64,000 nt of DNA from Thalassia testudinum (GCA_037157565.1 JAZHRO010000073.1:19970501-20034500); one strand, 5' to 3'; numbered from the stretch's first letter, positions 10,490 to 23,129 are shown. Notes: generated from the letters alone by a model not told the origin. Made by a program: numbers and translations.

Positions 10490-10790
10490 TATTTTGCATC
10501 CTACTCTAGGCCCCCAGACTTGGTCAGATAATCCCTCTTGATATGCCCTGGTTGTCCACACTTGTAGCAAATGCATTGCCTCTTACCAGAATTGGCTAAT
10601 GGTGTCTATCCTATGATCTTCTGAGTCTATAATCATGTATCTAGACAGAATTGAATAGATCCTGAGGCCAAATACTATGCCTGTTGCTGAGAAGCCAGGA
10701 GTGCAGAGGATGGTGTCTTGAATGGATTGTACCACTGGTCTTGCCTCTTCTGAAGCCTATTTTGGTTATTTGGTTGTAAAGGCCTGAATT
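10490..10790 (-). pseudogene. gag: Relic of a Ty3/Gypsy gag C-terminus with zinc knuckle
   Basis: On the minus strand one frame shows FRPLQPNNQNRLQKRQDQWY at the right end, then two or more stops, then CYKCGQPGHIKRDY at about 10533-10575. The latter is a CCHC knuckle whose last Cys is Tyr. The Gln/Asn-rich run before the knuckle is typical of chromovirus gag. No start, protease or LTR could be linked with confidence. The fragment stops sharply at 10790, where an LTR-like TGTAATACCC begins. Confidence 0.6.
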
Positions 10791-11760
10791 TGTAATACCC
10801 TTAATGGGAAAATTAAAATCTAAATTGGTTGCCTAATAATCGATTAAGAGGCATCATTAAATGTATAACCTTTTAATTGTTAACTAAAGGTTAAATAATA
10901 AAAAGTTGAGGGGTTATATGGAGAAAATATTGTTTGAAGGTCATGCTTGGGACTCAAGTTGAGAGTGGAGGGGTAATGAGAGACTTATCATGGCTCCTAA
11001 TTATCACTAATTAACTAGTTTTCCTAGTTAATTAACTAAGAATACACTAAATACAGGGTTAGTTATACTATAGGAGTTAAATTACCAAGGACCTGCAAAA
11101 TAAGTTAAAAACACTAAATTAAATATCAATTAATCTTATTAAGAATTTAATTAATAATTTGGACTCAAAATAATAATAATTAGCTACATATTTAGTATTT
11201 AAACTAACTTAATTAATATTATGAACTAAGTACTTAATTAACTTAATTAAATTAATCATTTAAATAAATATAGCTAAAAAGGGAGAAAACGTAATTTCAA
11301 GGCATAAATACAATATTTACCTAATTTATAATAATTTAAAACCTTGAAAAATAAATAAATTAAAATAAGCATTAAAACTCAATGCTTGCATTTAGGTCCT
11401 TAATTTCTATTTCAAGGGAGTCCTTATTTTCAATCAAGTCATTTTTCTTACAAAAATACCCCTATGAACATAAACCTTCTCCTTCATCTTCATCTTCTCC
11501 ATGGACGGTCCACGACAATCGGTCTCCATACCCTACGATCACCGTCGATTCAACATTAGAACACCACTGCTGTTGCCGCCTGACTTGTGCTCACCTCCTT
11601 TTCATCCAATGCACCAGATCTGTCATATATCCTAATTAGACTAGACATTTAAGCTCATCGACATCGGAGACGATGTCAGTTGTTTCCTTGAACCTAGACT
11701 TTATCCCGTCTAGGTACACCCCCTTTGACCACCTCCTCCACCTATAAATAGACCACGAAA
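10791..11760 (+). other. Possible LTR start (TGTAATACCC) with TATA box at 11742
   Basis: TGTAATACCC is a common start of Tekay and related plant LTRs, and it abuts the gag relic as an insertion would. About 950 bp downstream, CCTATAAATAGACC (11740-11753) looks like a good plant TATA box, and a CT-rich leader follows. I found no matching LTR end, second copy or target duplication, so this is only a candidate solo or truncated LTR. Confidence 0.4.
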
Positions 11761-14700
11761 CCTCCGATTTCAAGTGTCGATTCCCTACCCTCTTCCCCCA
11801 CCGCAGTCGACAGTAGGCTATTCTTCCTAGCCTCCGACAACCTCTTACCCCCCTATCGGAGCTTCTCCAGCGGCGAAGCTCGTCTCCCTCACCTCCTCTT
11901 CCTCTCCTGCGACTGTAATAGGGCCTGGAGTTCGCTATTAGTCTCTCTTCGCTTCAAATTCTCATCAGAGAGCCTTCTATCTCCCTCTCTGATTTCCTCC
12001 TCCGTTACATGCTTTTGACGAAGATTCCTCATCCCTTTCGTCCAAATTATCGTAGAATAGCTTAAACTTTAGTTTAGATTAGATTTAGCTACTTAGTTAA
12101 GTAATTAGAGCAGTGTTTAGCTTAATTTCAGTGTTATCTTCCACATCTCCGGTGAGCCAATTCCAGCTCACTGGACCTTCCTTCGTCCTTTAGATCACTT
12201 GTTCACACTCCTAACCTCTCCACGATCACAATCCACCTTCTCCCACCTCAATTCTATCACCTATTTGCCTAACTCACTTCACACACAACTGAGCACCTCT
12301 GTTGTCCATGGCAAAGGTCTCAGAGCTTGATCCACACTCAATAGAGGTCCTCCACCACCTTAGCATCACTTTAGGACCTCACTCCACCCTTTAATTAGAT
12401 CAATTATCACCTATAGCCAAAACACCTAATTTCACTCATCCTCTTGAGCTCGCTATCGATGGTGGCTCAAGAGGAGTTTTATCACCTAATTGACCACTTC
12501 CACACCATTTCCTAACTTCCCTAAATCTTTCACTCACTCAATTGAGTGAGAGGGCAATTCTTGAGTTCAAGCGAACTCAAGATATACTTTCACTGAAATT
12601 TTTGTGAAAATCATATGTATGATCATCAATTGAATCAATTGTAGTGTTCTTGAGGTTCTTTGTAACCACAGAAACCTTTTAAAACCATTCCTAATTAGTT
12701 TCATGGAGATTTAACCTTCAGTCACCTATTTCAATGTTCATCGGAGCTCTAGCAAGCTTCGGCGAACCAAACTAGAGCCTCAGCCTTCAAAACTTCATGT
12801 TAAGCTCCAGATAGCTTTACTTTGATGGTAGAATTAGATTCCACCTATTAGACATAAGTTTTGATGATTGAATCATTTCATTAGACTTTGTCTTCTCCTA
12901 CTCCAACGGAGCTGGATAGGAGATTCTGATGAGGACTATCGTATGGTAATAGGTTTTGAAACACACGTAGACTCTAGAGAACGTATTCTAAGTTTCAATT
13001 AGAACGTAGAAACTCTAATTTCTCTGGTCAAGCACACCACCGTCTGAGCTCAGGCGAAGAGGTTTGAAAGCATGGCTGAGATCATCAAAACACGATTTTT
13101 ATGCATTGAATAGATTCTTAGGATTGAATTAAACCTATTTAGATCTTAAATTTGAATATGAAAGCTTTGGATTTGAAAGTCAACTCTCAACTTGATTTTG
13201 GTCGAACCTGAATCCAACTTGAGGAAATTATGCTTGAATTTCTGATTTAATGGATTGGTTAAGTTCTTGATTTGATTTAGAATTGTTTAGAATTAATTCA
13301 ACTAAGTTTTATGGAGCTTTAATGGAGCTTCTAAGTTCTGTCCAGTTTGGGTTTCAAAAGAAACCAACACTATTCCTTAGGTTTTTGCTGAGATTCAAGC
13401 TCAAATCTAGCCTAGATTTGTCATGTTGTTTCTTCTGAATTGATCTAGAACTTTTCTACACACTTTAATCTATCGTCTAGGTAGATTTAACTATGAAATT
13501 AGAGTTATGAGCTTCAGATTTGAAGCTCTCAAGATCCTGAGCTTCACAGACCTCCTTTCTTCTTGTAATCGATGTGGATTGCATCAATGAAGTCATTCAA
13601 ACCCTCAATCGAGGTTATTATCTCCTCTCTGTGGGTCAAAAGACCTGGATTCACCTCTTGCTGCATGCTACAGGCATATAGCAACAGAGCCATTTTCAAT
13701 CCATGAATCCTTAGATCAGAATTGATCCAATCACCAAATTGGTGACAAAATTGAATAGAGGATCTCTAGGGCTTTTGATTGAGCCCTTATATGCTCGATT
13801 TGGTCTAGTGTGCTGCCTAGAATCCTCTACCGAAGTCGATAGCTGCAAGAGCTGGTTTGAAGGAGGAATGCCACATCGAAAGATGATGGACACGTGGTTG
13901 GGTATAAAACCAAAAATGCATAGTGACCCGCTAATCGTCAACGCTGGGTGCACTTAAATGAGCATATCTGAGCATCCTTTCGAGTGTGTCGTGAATGTGC
14001 AAACGTGTGTGTGTGCACACTTGTGTGTGAGTGGGCTAGGGTGGGTGTGAGCGTGTCGGTCTGAATAGACCTGGTATCATGCAAATGCTTAAATTGGCTA
14101 AAAATCCACCACTAATTGAATGAGGATCGGTTTGAGTAGGGTTTGGTCCCATCCTATGGGTACTGTGTATCCTCGAGAGAAGCATTCTGTTCACTAAACC
14201 AACTTTTTGGTTAAGGAAGTTGAAAAAAATGGCTAAGTGTGGACACCTATTCACAGTGATAACAAAGAATGAAGAGAGCAAAATAAAAGGTGAGAGAAGA
14301 AAAGAGATATGAACTAAGAGGATGACTTAAGTGAAGAAATTAAGGAAAAATAAAGGAATATTGGAAAAGGCTGGGAATTGAGAGAGTAAAGAGATCTAAG
14401 AGAAAGAGATAGAAAATTAAGACAGAGAGAATGAAGTGAAATTTAAAGAAGAGAGGAGACATTTGATGCTATAAATGGAAATCTAATTTTAATTTTTAAG
14501 ACGTTTGAATTTGTAAAGAGACATCTAATACGAGAGATGTAAAGAGAAGACTGAGCTGAAGGTTGAATAGAAGATAGTTTAGTGATTGACTTTAAATTGT
14601 AATAAAAGGCATTTGTATTTAGTTGTAAACATTCTCTTGTGCCTTATTTTTTAAACACTTTGTTATCAAAGTTTCTTTCTATGCTATTCATTGTAAAATC

Positions 14701-15179
14701 TTTCATGCACATTTCTTTTTATTAATAGAATAATTGCATATTTTCATGTTCAATTCTATATGCAATTATTCATGTGCTTAACATATATTGTAATTATTGA
14801 TCTAATTAAATAAGTAATTAGTAAATTATGCATTAGAATAAAAATGGTGAATTAAACTACAATTATGCCTCCCAATAAACGACCTGAACTTAACTGGTTA
14901 AAAGAAATAAAATCTAAAATATTAGGTTAGCTTAACCCTATGCTACAATCAATGACAACGATTTAACAAATCAAGTTAACCTAAGTCCATTCTTTATGCA
15001 ATTAATTAAGACTAATAACCTTAATTAACTGTGTTGAGAATTGAATCATCAAGGGGCTCTTTTCAAAATTTTTCATTTTGTTTAATGTTGCATTTTTGTT
15101 GGTTTGGCTTATTGAGGAAGGCACTTCCCCTCCCCCTTCTTATCCTCCATCACCATCCTCTTCCTCATTTTCGTTTCTT
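11761..15179. other. Long non-coding stretch, probably decayed LTR and leader sequence
   Basis: No reading frame above about 100 codons and no recognisable protein motif. A short segment at 14868-14893 (GCCTCCC..AACGACC) resembles the conserved U5 motif of the Athila LTRs elsewhere in the window, so an old plus-strand LTR may end near 15000. A TGGTATCAT near 14070 resembles a tRNA-Met primer site but has no LTR end before it. The rest is unassigned. Confidence 0.35.
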
Positions 15180-15665
15180 GTCGAGAGAGAAAGAAAGAGG
15201 GAAGAAAGAAAGAGAGGAAGGAAGGAAGAACCTCTACTTCTCTCCATTGCTGATTAGCTCCACTACGTCATCACTGTCGAAGGCCCTACTGTGGCTGCTC
15301 TGCTACTTTTGTCGTGTTGTTGCTGCTGTTGCTGATTAGGGTCGGAGAAGAGAAGAGGGGAGAGCTCCATCTCCTCCACCTTGTTTTCCCTATGCCCATC
15401 AGCCTTCTCATCGTCGTCGGAGGAGAACTGCTGCTACTGCATGTTGGAGCCGCTGTGAGCAGAAGAGAAGGGGGAAGAAGAGGGGCTACCGTTGTTGTTG
15501 CTGCTGTTGCAGCAACTGTTGTTGCTATCGCTATTGTTGCTACAATTGATGTTGCTGCTAATGTGGCTTACAAGGAAGTAGAAGAGAAGAGATGATGAGA
15601 AGGAGGGGAGCGACTGCCGTTGGAGGAGTTGCTGCTACTGTTGCTCCAGATGTTGTTGCTACTGG
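15180..15665 (+). repeat. Low-complexity GAA/GAG then GTT/GCT trinucleotide stretch
   Basis: An AG-rich run (15182-15230) is followed at about 15300-15330 and 15490-15665 by imperfect GTT, GCT and GCA triplets. Frames through it give Val/Ala/Leu-rich strings only because of the triplets. There is no start context or conserved domain, so I treat it as simple-sequence DNA in an old element. Confidence 0.7.
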
Positions 15666-16080
15666 TGCTGTGTGTGTGAGGCAAGGGGGAGGAGATGAGC
15701 TCCATCTTTGAGGTAGGGGTGTCCCCTTTCATTCTCATTTTCTCTTGATGCCCTGTGATGAAGAAGGATTTTCTTAGGTTGATCTTGTTGCAAGTGTGCT
15801 TGTGATGCTTGAAATTGAGTGGTTTTGTTTTCAGATCATTTTAGCATGTAGATTAGGTGGTGAACCCGTTTTTTACTTTTGATCTTGGGGTTTGTAGAGA
15901 TTTCCTTGGGGTTTTAGAATCGATAAAGAAACCCATGGAAATCCTAATGTTTTGTGTGTGGTTATAACTGAATAAGTGTGGTTTATGATGCTTTGTAAAG
16001 GGCTAGAAACTATTGTGCATGGTTGTGTAGGATAGAAATTTGTTTTGAACTCAAATGCGGTACTGAGTGGGTTATCAGAC

Positions 16081-16445
16081 ATCAAATGGACTCATCAGAT
16101 GTATGATAGCTTCAATCCTAACGTTTGATGTCTTGGTTTGGACGTCTTGGCACCTCAGTTATAATTCCAGGAACTAAAACCCCCTTATGATTGGACGCCT
16201 AAAATATTCATCAGATGTCCAATGTGCTTGCTTGGACGTGTACCCAAGTAATCATTCGATTGCCTGTAGCTGCTTGCAGCTTCAAGATTGAGAAGTCATT
16301 TTTCTAGATGTCTGGACTTATGATTAAATGTCCAGACTAGTCTTTAGATGTCCAAGGGATAGCTTAGACGTCCAATACTGTTGGCATGGAATGGACCTCC
16401 CTGCTTGATGATTTTGGACGTCTGGGATTTGTATCAGACGTAGCA
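16081..16445 (+). repeat. Cluster of GACGTC-like words (CAGATGTCC, GGACGTCTGG)
   Basis: About ten variants of (C)AGAYGTCY or GGACGTCTGG occur in 365 bp, including GGACGTCTTGG at about 16140, AGATGTCTGG at about 16307 and GGACGTCTGGG at about 16415. The arrangement resembles the U3/R array of element 1. Further on, CCCGAGTCGTTGCA (ending about 16812) resembles the element 1 LTR end. The region may be an old, diverged Tekay-type LTR; identity is too low to set its borders. Confidence 0.5.
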
Positions 16446-17569
16446 GCAACATCAACCCCTAGATGGGTGAAGCATGTGTGTGCGTGTGTGTGGGTGTGTG
16501 CATGCACCTATAATTTGAGCATGAAGCTCCCTAAACACATTAAAAGCAAATTTAAATTGATTGAGTAATGGCTTGAATCTCACAAGATGACATTTGTGAC
16601 TTGATCCAAGTCTATTAAAAAAAAATACTTGGATCCTAAGGTCTTGAGTAAGACCCCAGGTGATCCACTCGGTCCCTAGGAATTCGTTATGAACATGGAA
16701 CCCAATGGAATCAAATGATGGTAAGTCAACTAGGTGAGCTCATAAGGCTGCACCCTTAGACTTGGTGAACCACAGGTTCACTACTCGGGTAGAGAACCCG
16801 AGTCGTTGCAGCAGCAAAAGGCTACCAAGGAGATCTGCCTTGGAACAGGAAAGGTTCTTAGGTTCGGTGACAGGCCTTAGGCTGTCACTGGTGTTTGGTA
16901 CTTGAATGTACCCGAATCTGACTCAATGCGGAGGTACTCGTGGCTCTAGACTCTATATGTGCTGTAGGCACAATGGGGGATGCAGAGGGTGCTTAGTACT
17001 TTGCTAGAGGCTCACTTGGAAACTATATGTACAGAATTCGCCTGGGTACCATGAGGGATTGGTTATGACCTCGTTCGACGACGGGAGTTGCTCCTATCGG
17101 GAGCCTTGGTGTGGCTCAATAGTTTTGGCTAATCCTGCGATGACAGTCTGGTTCTATTTATGACCGATCCTTGTTGGACACAAATTGAGCTTGTGTTTCT
17201 TGATCGCAAGCCATAGGCCTAGGTAGCTCCCAAGAGTCCCAACTCTTCTAACTGAGGTCAACAACGTGCTTGATAGGTTGAGAACGGACACTCCTTTCTG
17301 AATGATCAATAGACTGTTAGCCTCTCCCTTGGCCAAGGCAAGACTATTAGGCTGGAATTCAAAGGAAAGGATGTGTCTCAATCTCCTCTAGTAGAGAGGG
17401 ATGATTTCGAGAATCTGATCATTGAGGAGAGTGAGAATAAATTAACAATACGAAATCATGGGAAGAACTTAGGCAACTTGTTTAATGGGTTGTGGGACCA
17501 TGGTGTTTGGTCATGCTAGATAGGGTTAGGGATTTATAACCTAAAATGTTGGTTTAGGCTAGGTATTAG
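16446..17569. other. Unassigned non-coding DNA before element 6 LTR
   Basis: Contains a short GT microsatellite (about 16478-16500) and no supported coding sequence. The last bases before 17570 (GGCTAGGTATTAG) look like a decayed polypurine tract (GGCATGGGGGTA in relatives), so the stretch could be the 3' end of element 6, but no pol remnant was found. Confidence 0.4.
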
Positions 17570-19108
17570 TGATGGTAACACCATCATTAGCCATAACTAA
17601 CTTAAATTAGTTGAAATCAAGTGACAAATGCTCCTACATGATCACCCGAGAATCGTAATTCCATGCAAATCTATTTTGAGAAGAAAACATTAAAAAGTGT
17701 TCAGTATGTAGTTTTAACATTGCATTATAAATGCATGCTAATCATGGGATTTTTTAGGGGTTAATTGAAGGTCTAATGAACATTAAAGTCCAAAGAGTAG
17801 GTCCACATAGATAGAAGTAGGGTTTTACGCATTCCAAGAACTAAAACAACACACAAAACCCTAATTTCAGACCTACTTAAATTAAAGAGGTTCTGGTCAG
17901 GATAAAATTCATTTAAACCTTCAAAATTCATAGAAAAATATTTCAAGAGGTTTAGTACCTTTGGTTTTACCATCTGAACCCATTTTGACCTTAGACAGAG
18001 CTTCAGATGGGATTTTGCTCTAATTTGGGTTTCTAGGTAAATTTCTAAGTCAAACATGCTCAAAACTAAAATCCAACTTCCCCATCAAATTCCTTGGGTC
18101 GAAATTAGATTAGTACCAAAATTTGGGCCCAATCAAAGTCCATCTTGATCTAGTTTACATTTCAATCCATTAAATATCTATTTCTTTCAGTCAAGCCCCT
18201 AGCTTTCAAAATCTCTTGCAAATAGGCCACTAGGTTTGTCGTCTTCTTCACACTTTGGTCCCTGCCACCATGGCAGGTGTGAACCTAAGCCTGCCGCCCT
18301 TCAAATAAGGAGATCTCCTTGATTCCTCAGCTAAATCCTCCCAAAATTGGAAGGAACAATCTTTAGGAGATTCTTTTTTGATTAAATCACTTTAGGGATT
18401 CCAAATCACACCATGGAGCTCAGGCGAAGCCCACAAAATCCGTAAGGGAACCTAAACCAAATCGCGATGAAATCGCAACTAATTGCCCTATTTGAGCTCA
18501 AATCTGAGTTCTATATAAGCTTCTCTAGATCATACGATCATTCTTAGTCTGGTTTGGCCCACAAAAAGTCTTCTTCCTCCTCTCTTCGGCCACCTCCACT
18601 GTGACTCTGGTGAGCTTCATCGACTCCTTCACTCTGGCCACTCGACAGCCAAATTGAGTGGCCGAATCTCTCCCCCAACTTCCTCTGCTTCTCACTAGTC
18701 ACAGCAGAAGCCTCCTCGACCCTTCTTCCTCGCCGCTCCTCTCACTAGAGGTGTTCATCCCTTCTACGTCCGGCCATCACATCGGCGAGGAATTCCTACC
18801 CCGTTCGTCCCCTACTTAGGTTCAATGTCATTCTTTCTTTCCCTAGATTAGGAATTAACCCTCAACACCTCAATTCGACCATCGTTTCATGGCCTTCCCC
18901 TTCATCTTCTCCAACGCCGGCCGTACCTCCGGCATGTTCGCTTGATTGCTACATGCCTCCAAACCATAAACCACCGCCACCTGAACCTCCCTCTCATCCC
19001 AGGGATCAAAAGCCCTAACTTGATTGGAGCTTTTGACCCTTGGAGACCTCCACCGAATGGCCCATAAAAACTCCACCTCCACTGGCACCGTCATACCTCC
19101 AGACACCC
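17570..19108 (+). repeat. Element 6: truncated Athila-type LTR, interrupted by element 2
   Basis: It begins with the 17-base hairpin TGATGGTAACACCATCA and continues TAGCCATAACTAACTT, closely matching the start of the element 4 LTR at 51559. Similarity to that LTR continues in patches, with a TATA box (CTATATAAG, 18511-18519) in the corresponding place. It stops at 19108, where element 2 starts. The missing right part was lost with the deletion at 43420. Confidence 0.75.
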
Positions 19109-20519
19109 TGACGTGCTTTCGTGCGTGTGTGTTAAGAAGTGTCATTATAGTTCGCACTTGCAACGCTGGTTTTAAAGTAAAGAAATGGATGTGAGTCCGA
19201 GTGTCAGTCTCAGGGAGGCGTAAAAATCAAATTTTTCTTGTCACTTATTGTCACGAAAATCGTGGAGTTTTGCTTGCGAAAAGGTGGGGGTGAAAATCGA
19301 GAGAGAGAGAGAGAGAGAGCGATTAGGGTTAGGATCGTTTCATTCTTAACATGCAACTTGAATAGGGAATAGAGTAAGCAACTGAATGGAAAACAACTTC
19401 ATTAATCATGCAGCTTTAGTTCATAAATTACAACATCAGATACATGCTTAACATAAGTAAAGTACAGCTTAAAAGACAGGAGGAAAGAGAGAGAGAGGGA
19501 GGGCGGCGAGGCAACCACGGTGGTGGAGAAGGCTCCATCGGTGGCTCGTCGTCTCCGACGATTACACGAGGGCCTAAAGCTAGCTAAGAGAGGGGTAGAG
19601 TAGCTGCAAAGGGAGTGAATGCCTTGAATGAGTGGTTGGAAGGGGTTTAAATAGGGAGAAGGGATTTCTAAATGAAGAAGGGGTTTTAGCGACGTCAAGG
19701 ACGTGGCTAAAACCCTTCCAAAAACGTCTGTGAAGCCCCCAGCCTGTCGGTCGCTCGCCCGCAGCCGTTCTTCCTCGCGCTCGATCCGTGGGCGTGGCAT
19801 GAGAGCTGTCCGATTGAAGATCGGACGGCTGAGGTCTTCGCTCGGGCGAGCTTGGATCGTGCCTTGAGTGCATGTGCGCGCGGGCATTATCGTCCGGCGT
19901 GTGTGCATGCGTGGCTGGTTAGTGCCTGAGGATGCGTCGCGTGGCGCTATCTCGGGTGCTCACTGCTGATCGGGCAGCCCAATTTCGCCTGAGTGCGAAG
20001 TCATCTTCTGATTTCAGCACCGTGCAGCTCAAACTCGCATTGTGTGGGCGCGGGCGTGCGCTTCAACCACTATGGTACGCCGGCTGCTTTGTCGCGGTGA
20101 CCGCGGGTGTGCGCGCGGTTCTCAGCTATCCGATCAGAGATCGATGGCTGAGATCTGCTCTCCGGGTGAAGGTGGAAGCGGGCGCGAGGTGAGTGTGTGC
20201 CACGTGGCGCATTGTGGGCTGTTGATCATCAGATCAACGGTCAGAACTTCTTGGGCCCATTGTGGGAGCTCTGGATGTCGGATTTGGCCGATTTTGAGTC
20301 CGTTGGACTCCGTTCGTTGTTCTGAATCCATCCGTGCGGTCCAATTGCTCATCTGAGGCCTACTTTGATAAGTGTTCATACAAATGGCCGTTAATACTGT
20401 TTTATAAGCAATCTTGGCATATAATGCATGCAATGATCCCATTCTACTTATGTTGTACCTTTTATTCTTAATATGGGCCCTATTTAACTGAATTATCACC
20501 CCCAGATGCAGTGTTATCA
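19109..20519 (-). repeat. Element 2 3' LTR, complete (1411 bp)
   Basis: Read on the minus strand it starts TGATAACACTGC (20519) and ends AAAGCACGTCA (19109). It matches 42411-43420 base by base apart from scattered changes. It holds a TATA-like box (minus strand CCTATTTAAACC at about 19643-19655), a GA microsatellite (about 19297-19319), GATCGGACGGCTGAG-type words and the U5 motif CGCCTCCCTGAGACTGAC near 19203-19220. Confidence 0.92.
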
Positions 20520-20533
20520 TACCCCCATGCTTA
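20520..20533 (-). other. Element 2 polypurine tract
   Basis: The minus strand reads GTAAGCATGGGGGTA immediately before the LTR start TGATAAC. This A/G-rich run next to the 3' LTR is the standard plus-strand DNA primer. Its GCATGGGGGTA core is shared with elements 3 and 4. Confidence 0.85.
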
Positions 20534-21687
20534 CTCCTTGCTAGTCCCTAGCAAGGTTTATTCTAGCCTTTATTTTCTGTCAGAATTTAAGAAGTAATTA
20601 CTTAGACACTTCGTCACTTGTTAATAGGAGGAAATATACTAAGATCTTAATCCACAAAGACTAAGCAGGTCCGGGTGTTTGCCAAAATACGAATCGCTTG
20701 AATCCTTGCTTTAATGTATGTAAATATACATATGTATATATATATTTAGAATTTTTTTTGGAATTCAGAGTGGGTTGGTAACTTTTTACGGCTACCCAAC
20801 CCACCCAAAACTCGGTCAAAACCCTAAGTGCTAAGCATCTTGGTGTGAAGGTTGTGATAGACTCATTCAACGTTAATTCAGACAGACGTCGGGTTTCTAC
20901 GCCCCTAGGTGACCGGAAGAGGAAGTATTTTGCCTGAAGGTGTATTTGTTCGATTGGTAGCTTTCTCCTTACGTTTGTTTTAATTGGGGTCAACACAAGG
21001 ATTTTTCCAGTGTATATCTCCCTGGCTTGTACTACTTCCCCGCTTCTTCCTTAAGTGTTTTGGTTCTTTTTGTTGAATTACTGAGCTGGGCTCTGGACAA
21101 CCGACCAATGGGATGTTACCGACAATCACTTGTCAGCCATACTCGTGCGGTGAAGTGTGGTTTATTTTATTTTCTTTTCTTCTCCTTTTTTTTTGTAGGT
21201 GGCTTCCTTGATCTCAAATGTACCTAGAGGCAGTGAAGAAGAAGTGGTCCCGTGGCTGGGCTCTGGACAACCTGCCAATGGGCTATTACCTACGACAACT
21301 TGCCAGCCATACCACCCTAGAGAGTTCATTAGCTACCCAATTTCTGTCAAAATCTCCGAAGAGTGAGTCTGTGCAAGAATGTGTGCAGATGCTTAGACTC
21401 AAAGTTCTTCTGAGTTAGAGGGTGAGTTGATAATTCGTATACTTATCACCTTATTTAGTAGGTGGATTAGAGTAGCTTAAGGTTGCAAGGATTCGAAGCT
21501 AAATCCATATTTTAACGGACACCAGGGCTGATTAAGCCTGAAGGCCTGAAAAGTCTAAGTGTTCAAGTTCTTTTTGTATTATTTTCCACTAATGACAAGT
21601 TTTTAATGCTTAAGTTTCTTCCTAAATTCAATTTTTTTTTATTCATTTATTTAGACTGATTAAATGAGCTCAGGATTGTGCTATTTA

Positions 21688-21725
21688 CCACCACCCTATG
21701 CTTAAGTTGGACAATGTCCTCATTG
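21688..21725 (-). other. Element 2 internal hairpin plus G-tract module (decayed)
   Basis: On the minus strand CAATG-AGGA-CATTG (21712-21725) is a perfect 5-bp hairpin; about 10 bases later comes AAGCATAGGGTGGTGG, a decayed form of the GGCATGGGGGGGTA tract of elements 3 and 4. This tract imitates the terminal polypurine tract 1.2 kb downstream. Confidence 0.7.
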
Positions 21726-21801
21726 GCAAATACATGGATGCAACAGGGGTTAAAAAGATATTACCTGAGTGACGTACAATACCGGATCAGTCTGAATCCT
21801 C

Positions 21802-21848
21802 TGGGTTGCCTCCCAAGAAGCGCTGAGTTTAACGCCTCCAGCTAGGCG
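21802..21848 (-). other. Element 2 pol-tail hairpin (TGGG-AGGCAA-CCCA)
   Basis: Minus strand: GGAGGCGTTAAACTCAGCGC followed by TTCTTGGGAGGCAACCCAG. The GGG..CCC stem is closed by T-A and T-G pairs, with loop AGGCAA. The block lies about 50 bases after the pol stop and is shared with elements 3 and 4. Confidence 0.8.
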
Positions 21849-21897
21849 GTGCTTCATGTCATCCCTCAATGAGGGTGACACTCTCCTTTGGGGGAAC

Positions 21898-23129
21898 CTA
21901 GGCTAGGAAGTGTTTCAATCTTTGACCATTAACTGTAAAAGTGTGCCCAGTGTTTAGATCAGCGATTTCAACTGCCCCATTAGAGTAAGGCTCAACCACC
22001 CGAAATGATCCTGTCCATTTGGACCTGAGTTTTCCCGGAAAGAGTTTTAGGTGGGCGTTGAACAGCCAGACTTGCTGGTTAGGCTCAAAGGTCTTTCTAT
22101 GGATGAGTCGGTCATGGACGGCTTTCATTTTCTCCTTATACAGTCGACTATTCTCAAAAGCATCCCGACAAATTTCTTTGAGCTTAGATAATTGGAGCAT
22201 CCTTTGTGCATCGGCTAACTAGGAATCCATGTTACATTGATTGACAGCCCAGTAAGCCCGATGTTCCAATTCGACAGGAAGATGGCAAGCTTTGGCAAAG
22301 ACCAGGCGATAAGGCGACATGTCTATCGGTGTCTTGAAAGCGGTCCTGTATGCCCATAGGGCATCATCTAGTCGTGTGGATTAGTCTTTCCTGTCAGGTC
22401 TCACAGTCTTTTATAAAATGTTCTTGATTTGTCTATTGGAGACCTCGGTCTGCCCATTTGTTTGCGGATGATACGGGATAGCAATGCGGTGGTTAACCCT
22501 GTATTTTCTAAGTAGGGCATGGAATTGGGAGTGGATAAAATGACTTCCACCATCACTAATCATGGCCTTTGGTATTTCAAACCAGGAAAAGATGTTCTGC
22601 TTAACAAAGTCCATGACAGTCCTGTGATTGCATCGGCGGGTGGAGACGGCTTCAATCCATTTAGAAACATAGTTTGCCAAGACTAGGATGTACTCGAAGC
22701 CGTTGGATGGTGGAAAGGGGCCCATAAAATCGATACCCCAAACGTCAAAGATTTCGATAATCAAAATGGGCTGGAGGGGCATCATATCTTTCCTGGTCAT
22801 GGTCCCCAACGTTTGGCAGTGTGAGCAAGTCTTGGCGAAGTTGTGTGCATCCTTAAATAGGGAAGGCCAGTAGAATCCGGACTGTAGAACCTTTGCAGCT
22901 GTTTTCTTTCTAGAGAAGTGGCCACCACAAGCCTGGTCATGACAGAAGGAAAGCACACTCTGAACTTCGTTCTCAGGGATACACCTCCTGATGATCTGGT
23001 CGGCACAGAGGCGAAACAGCATGGGATCATCCCAGAAATAGTGCTTGGCCTCAGCCAAGAACCTGTCCCGTTGCTGTCTGGACCAGCCGTGCGGGGTTTG
23101 TCCTACAACTAGGTAGTTGACATAGTCAG
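21898..23129 (-). pseudogene. pol: Element 2 integrase, downstream part (after element 3 insertion)
   Basis: Starting at 23129 the minus strand continues the outer pol frame (YVNYLVVGQTPHGW) and shows HDQACGGHFSRKKTAAKVL and CSHCQTLG (HHCC), then [17 protein letters not shown] with the first core Asp, ISDGGSHFIHSQF with the second, and NGQTEVSNRQIKNIL with the Glu. A TAA near 22411 and stops near 22380 and 22222 interrupt it. The C-terminus ends with VNGQRLKHFLA and TAG at 21900-21898. This half is in frame with the other half at 37027 when element 3 and one target copy are removed. Confidence 0.93.
23125..23129. repeat. Target-site duplication of element 3, left copy (GTCAG)
   Basis: GTCAG directly before the left LTR of element 3 is repeated exactly at 37022-37026 after the right LTR. 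Five-base duplications are the norm for Ty3/Gypsy integrases. Confidence 0.96.

Larger units (their letters stand above)
20520..21897 (-). other. Element 2 non-coding 3' region between pol and LTR
   Basis: About 1.4 kb with no env-like frame. Going 5' to 3' on the minus strand it holds the pol-tail hairpin (21802-21815), the CAATG-AGGA-CATTG hairpin with a decayed G-tract (21688-21725), and two 58-bp repeats (21255-21312 and 21085-21142) sharing GCTGGGCTCTGGACAACC and ending GCCATAC. The layout matches elements 3 and 4 although the tandem repeat itself differs. Confidence 0.75.

Noticed and set aside
10786..13724. GAATT at 10786-10790 and again after CA near 13719 as a target duplication for an LTR starting at 10791.
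   Set aside because: The gag relic does not resume after 13724, and another GAATT after TACA near 17030 fits equally badly, so the match is likely chance.
14060..14085. TGGTATCAT as a tRNA-Met primer site.
   Set aside because: No LTR end (..CA with a matching TG start) precedes it and the match stops after nine bases.
17154..17381. A 75-codon minus-strand frame between old elements.
   Set aside because: No start context, domain or homology to nearby gag or pol could be seen.
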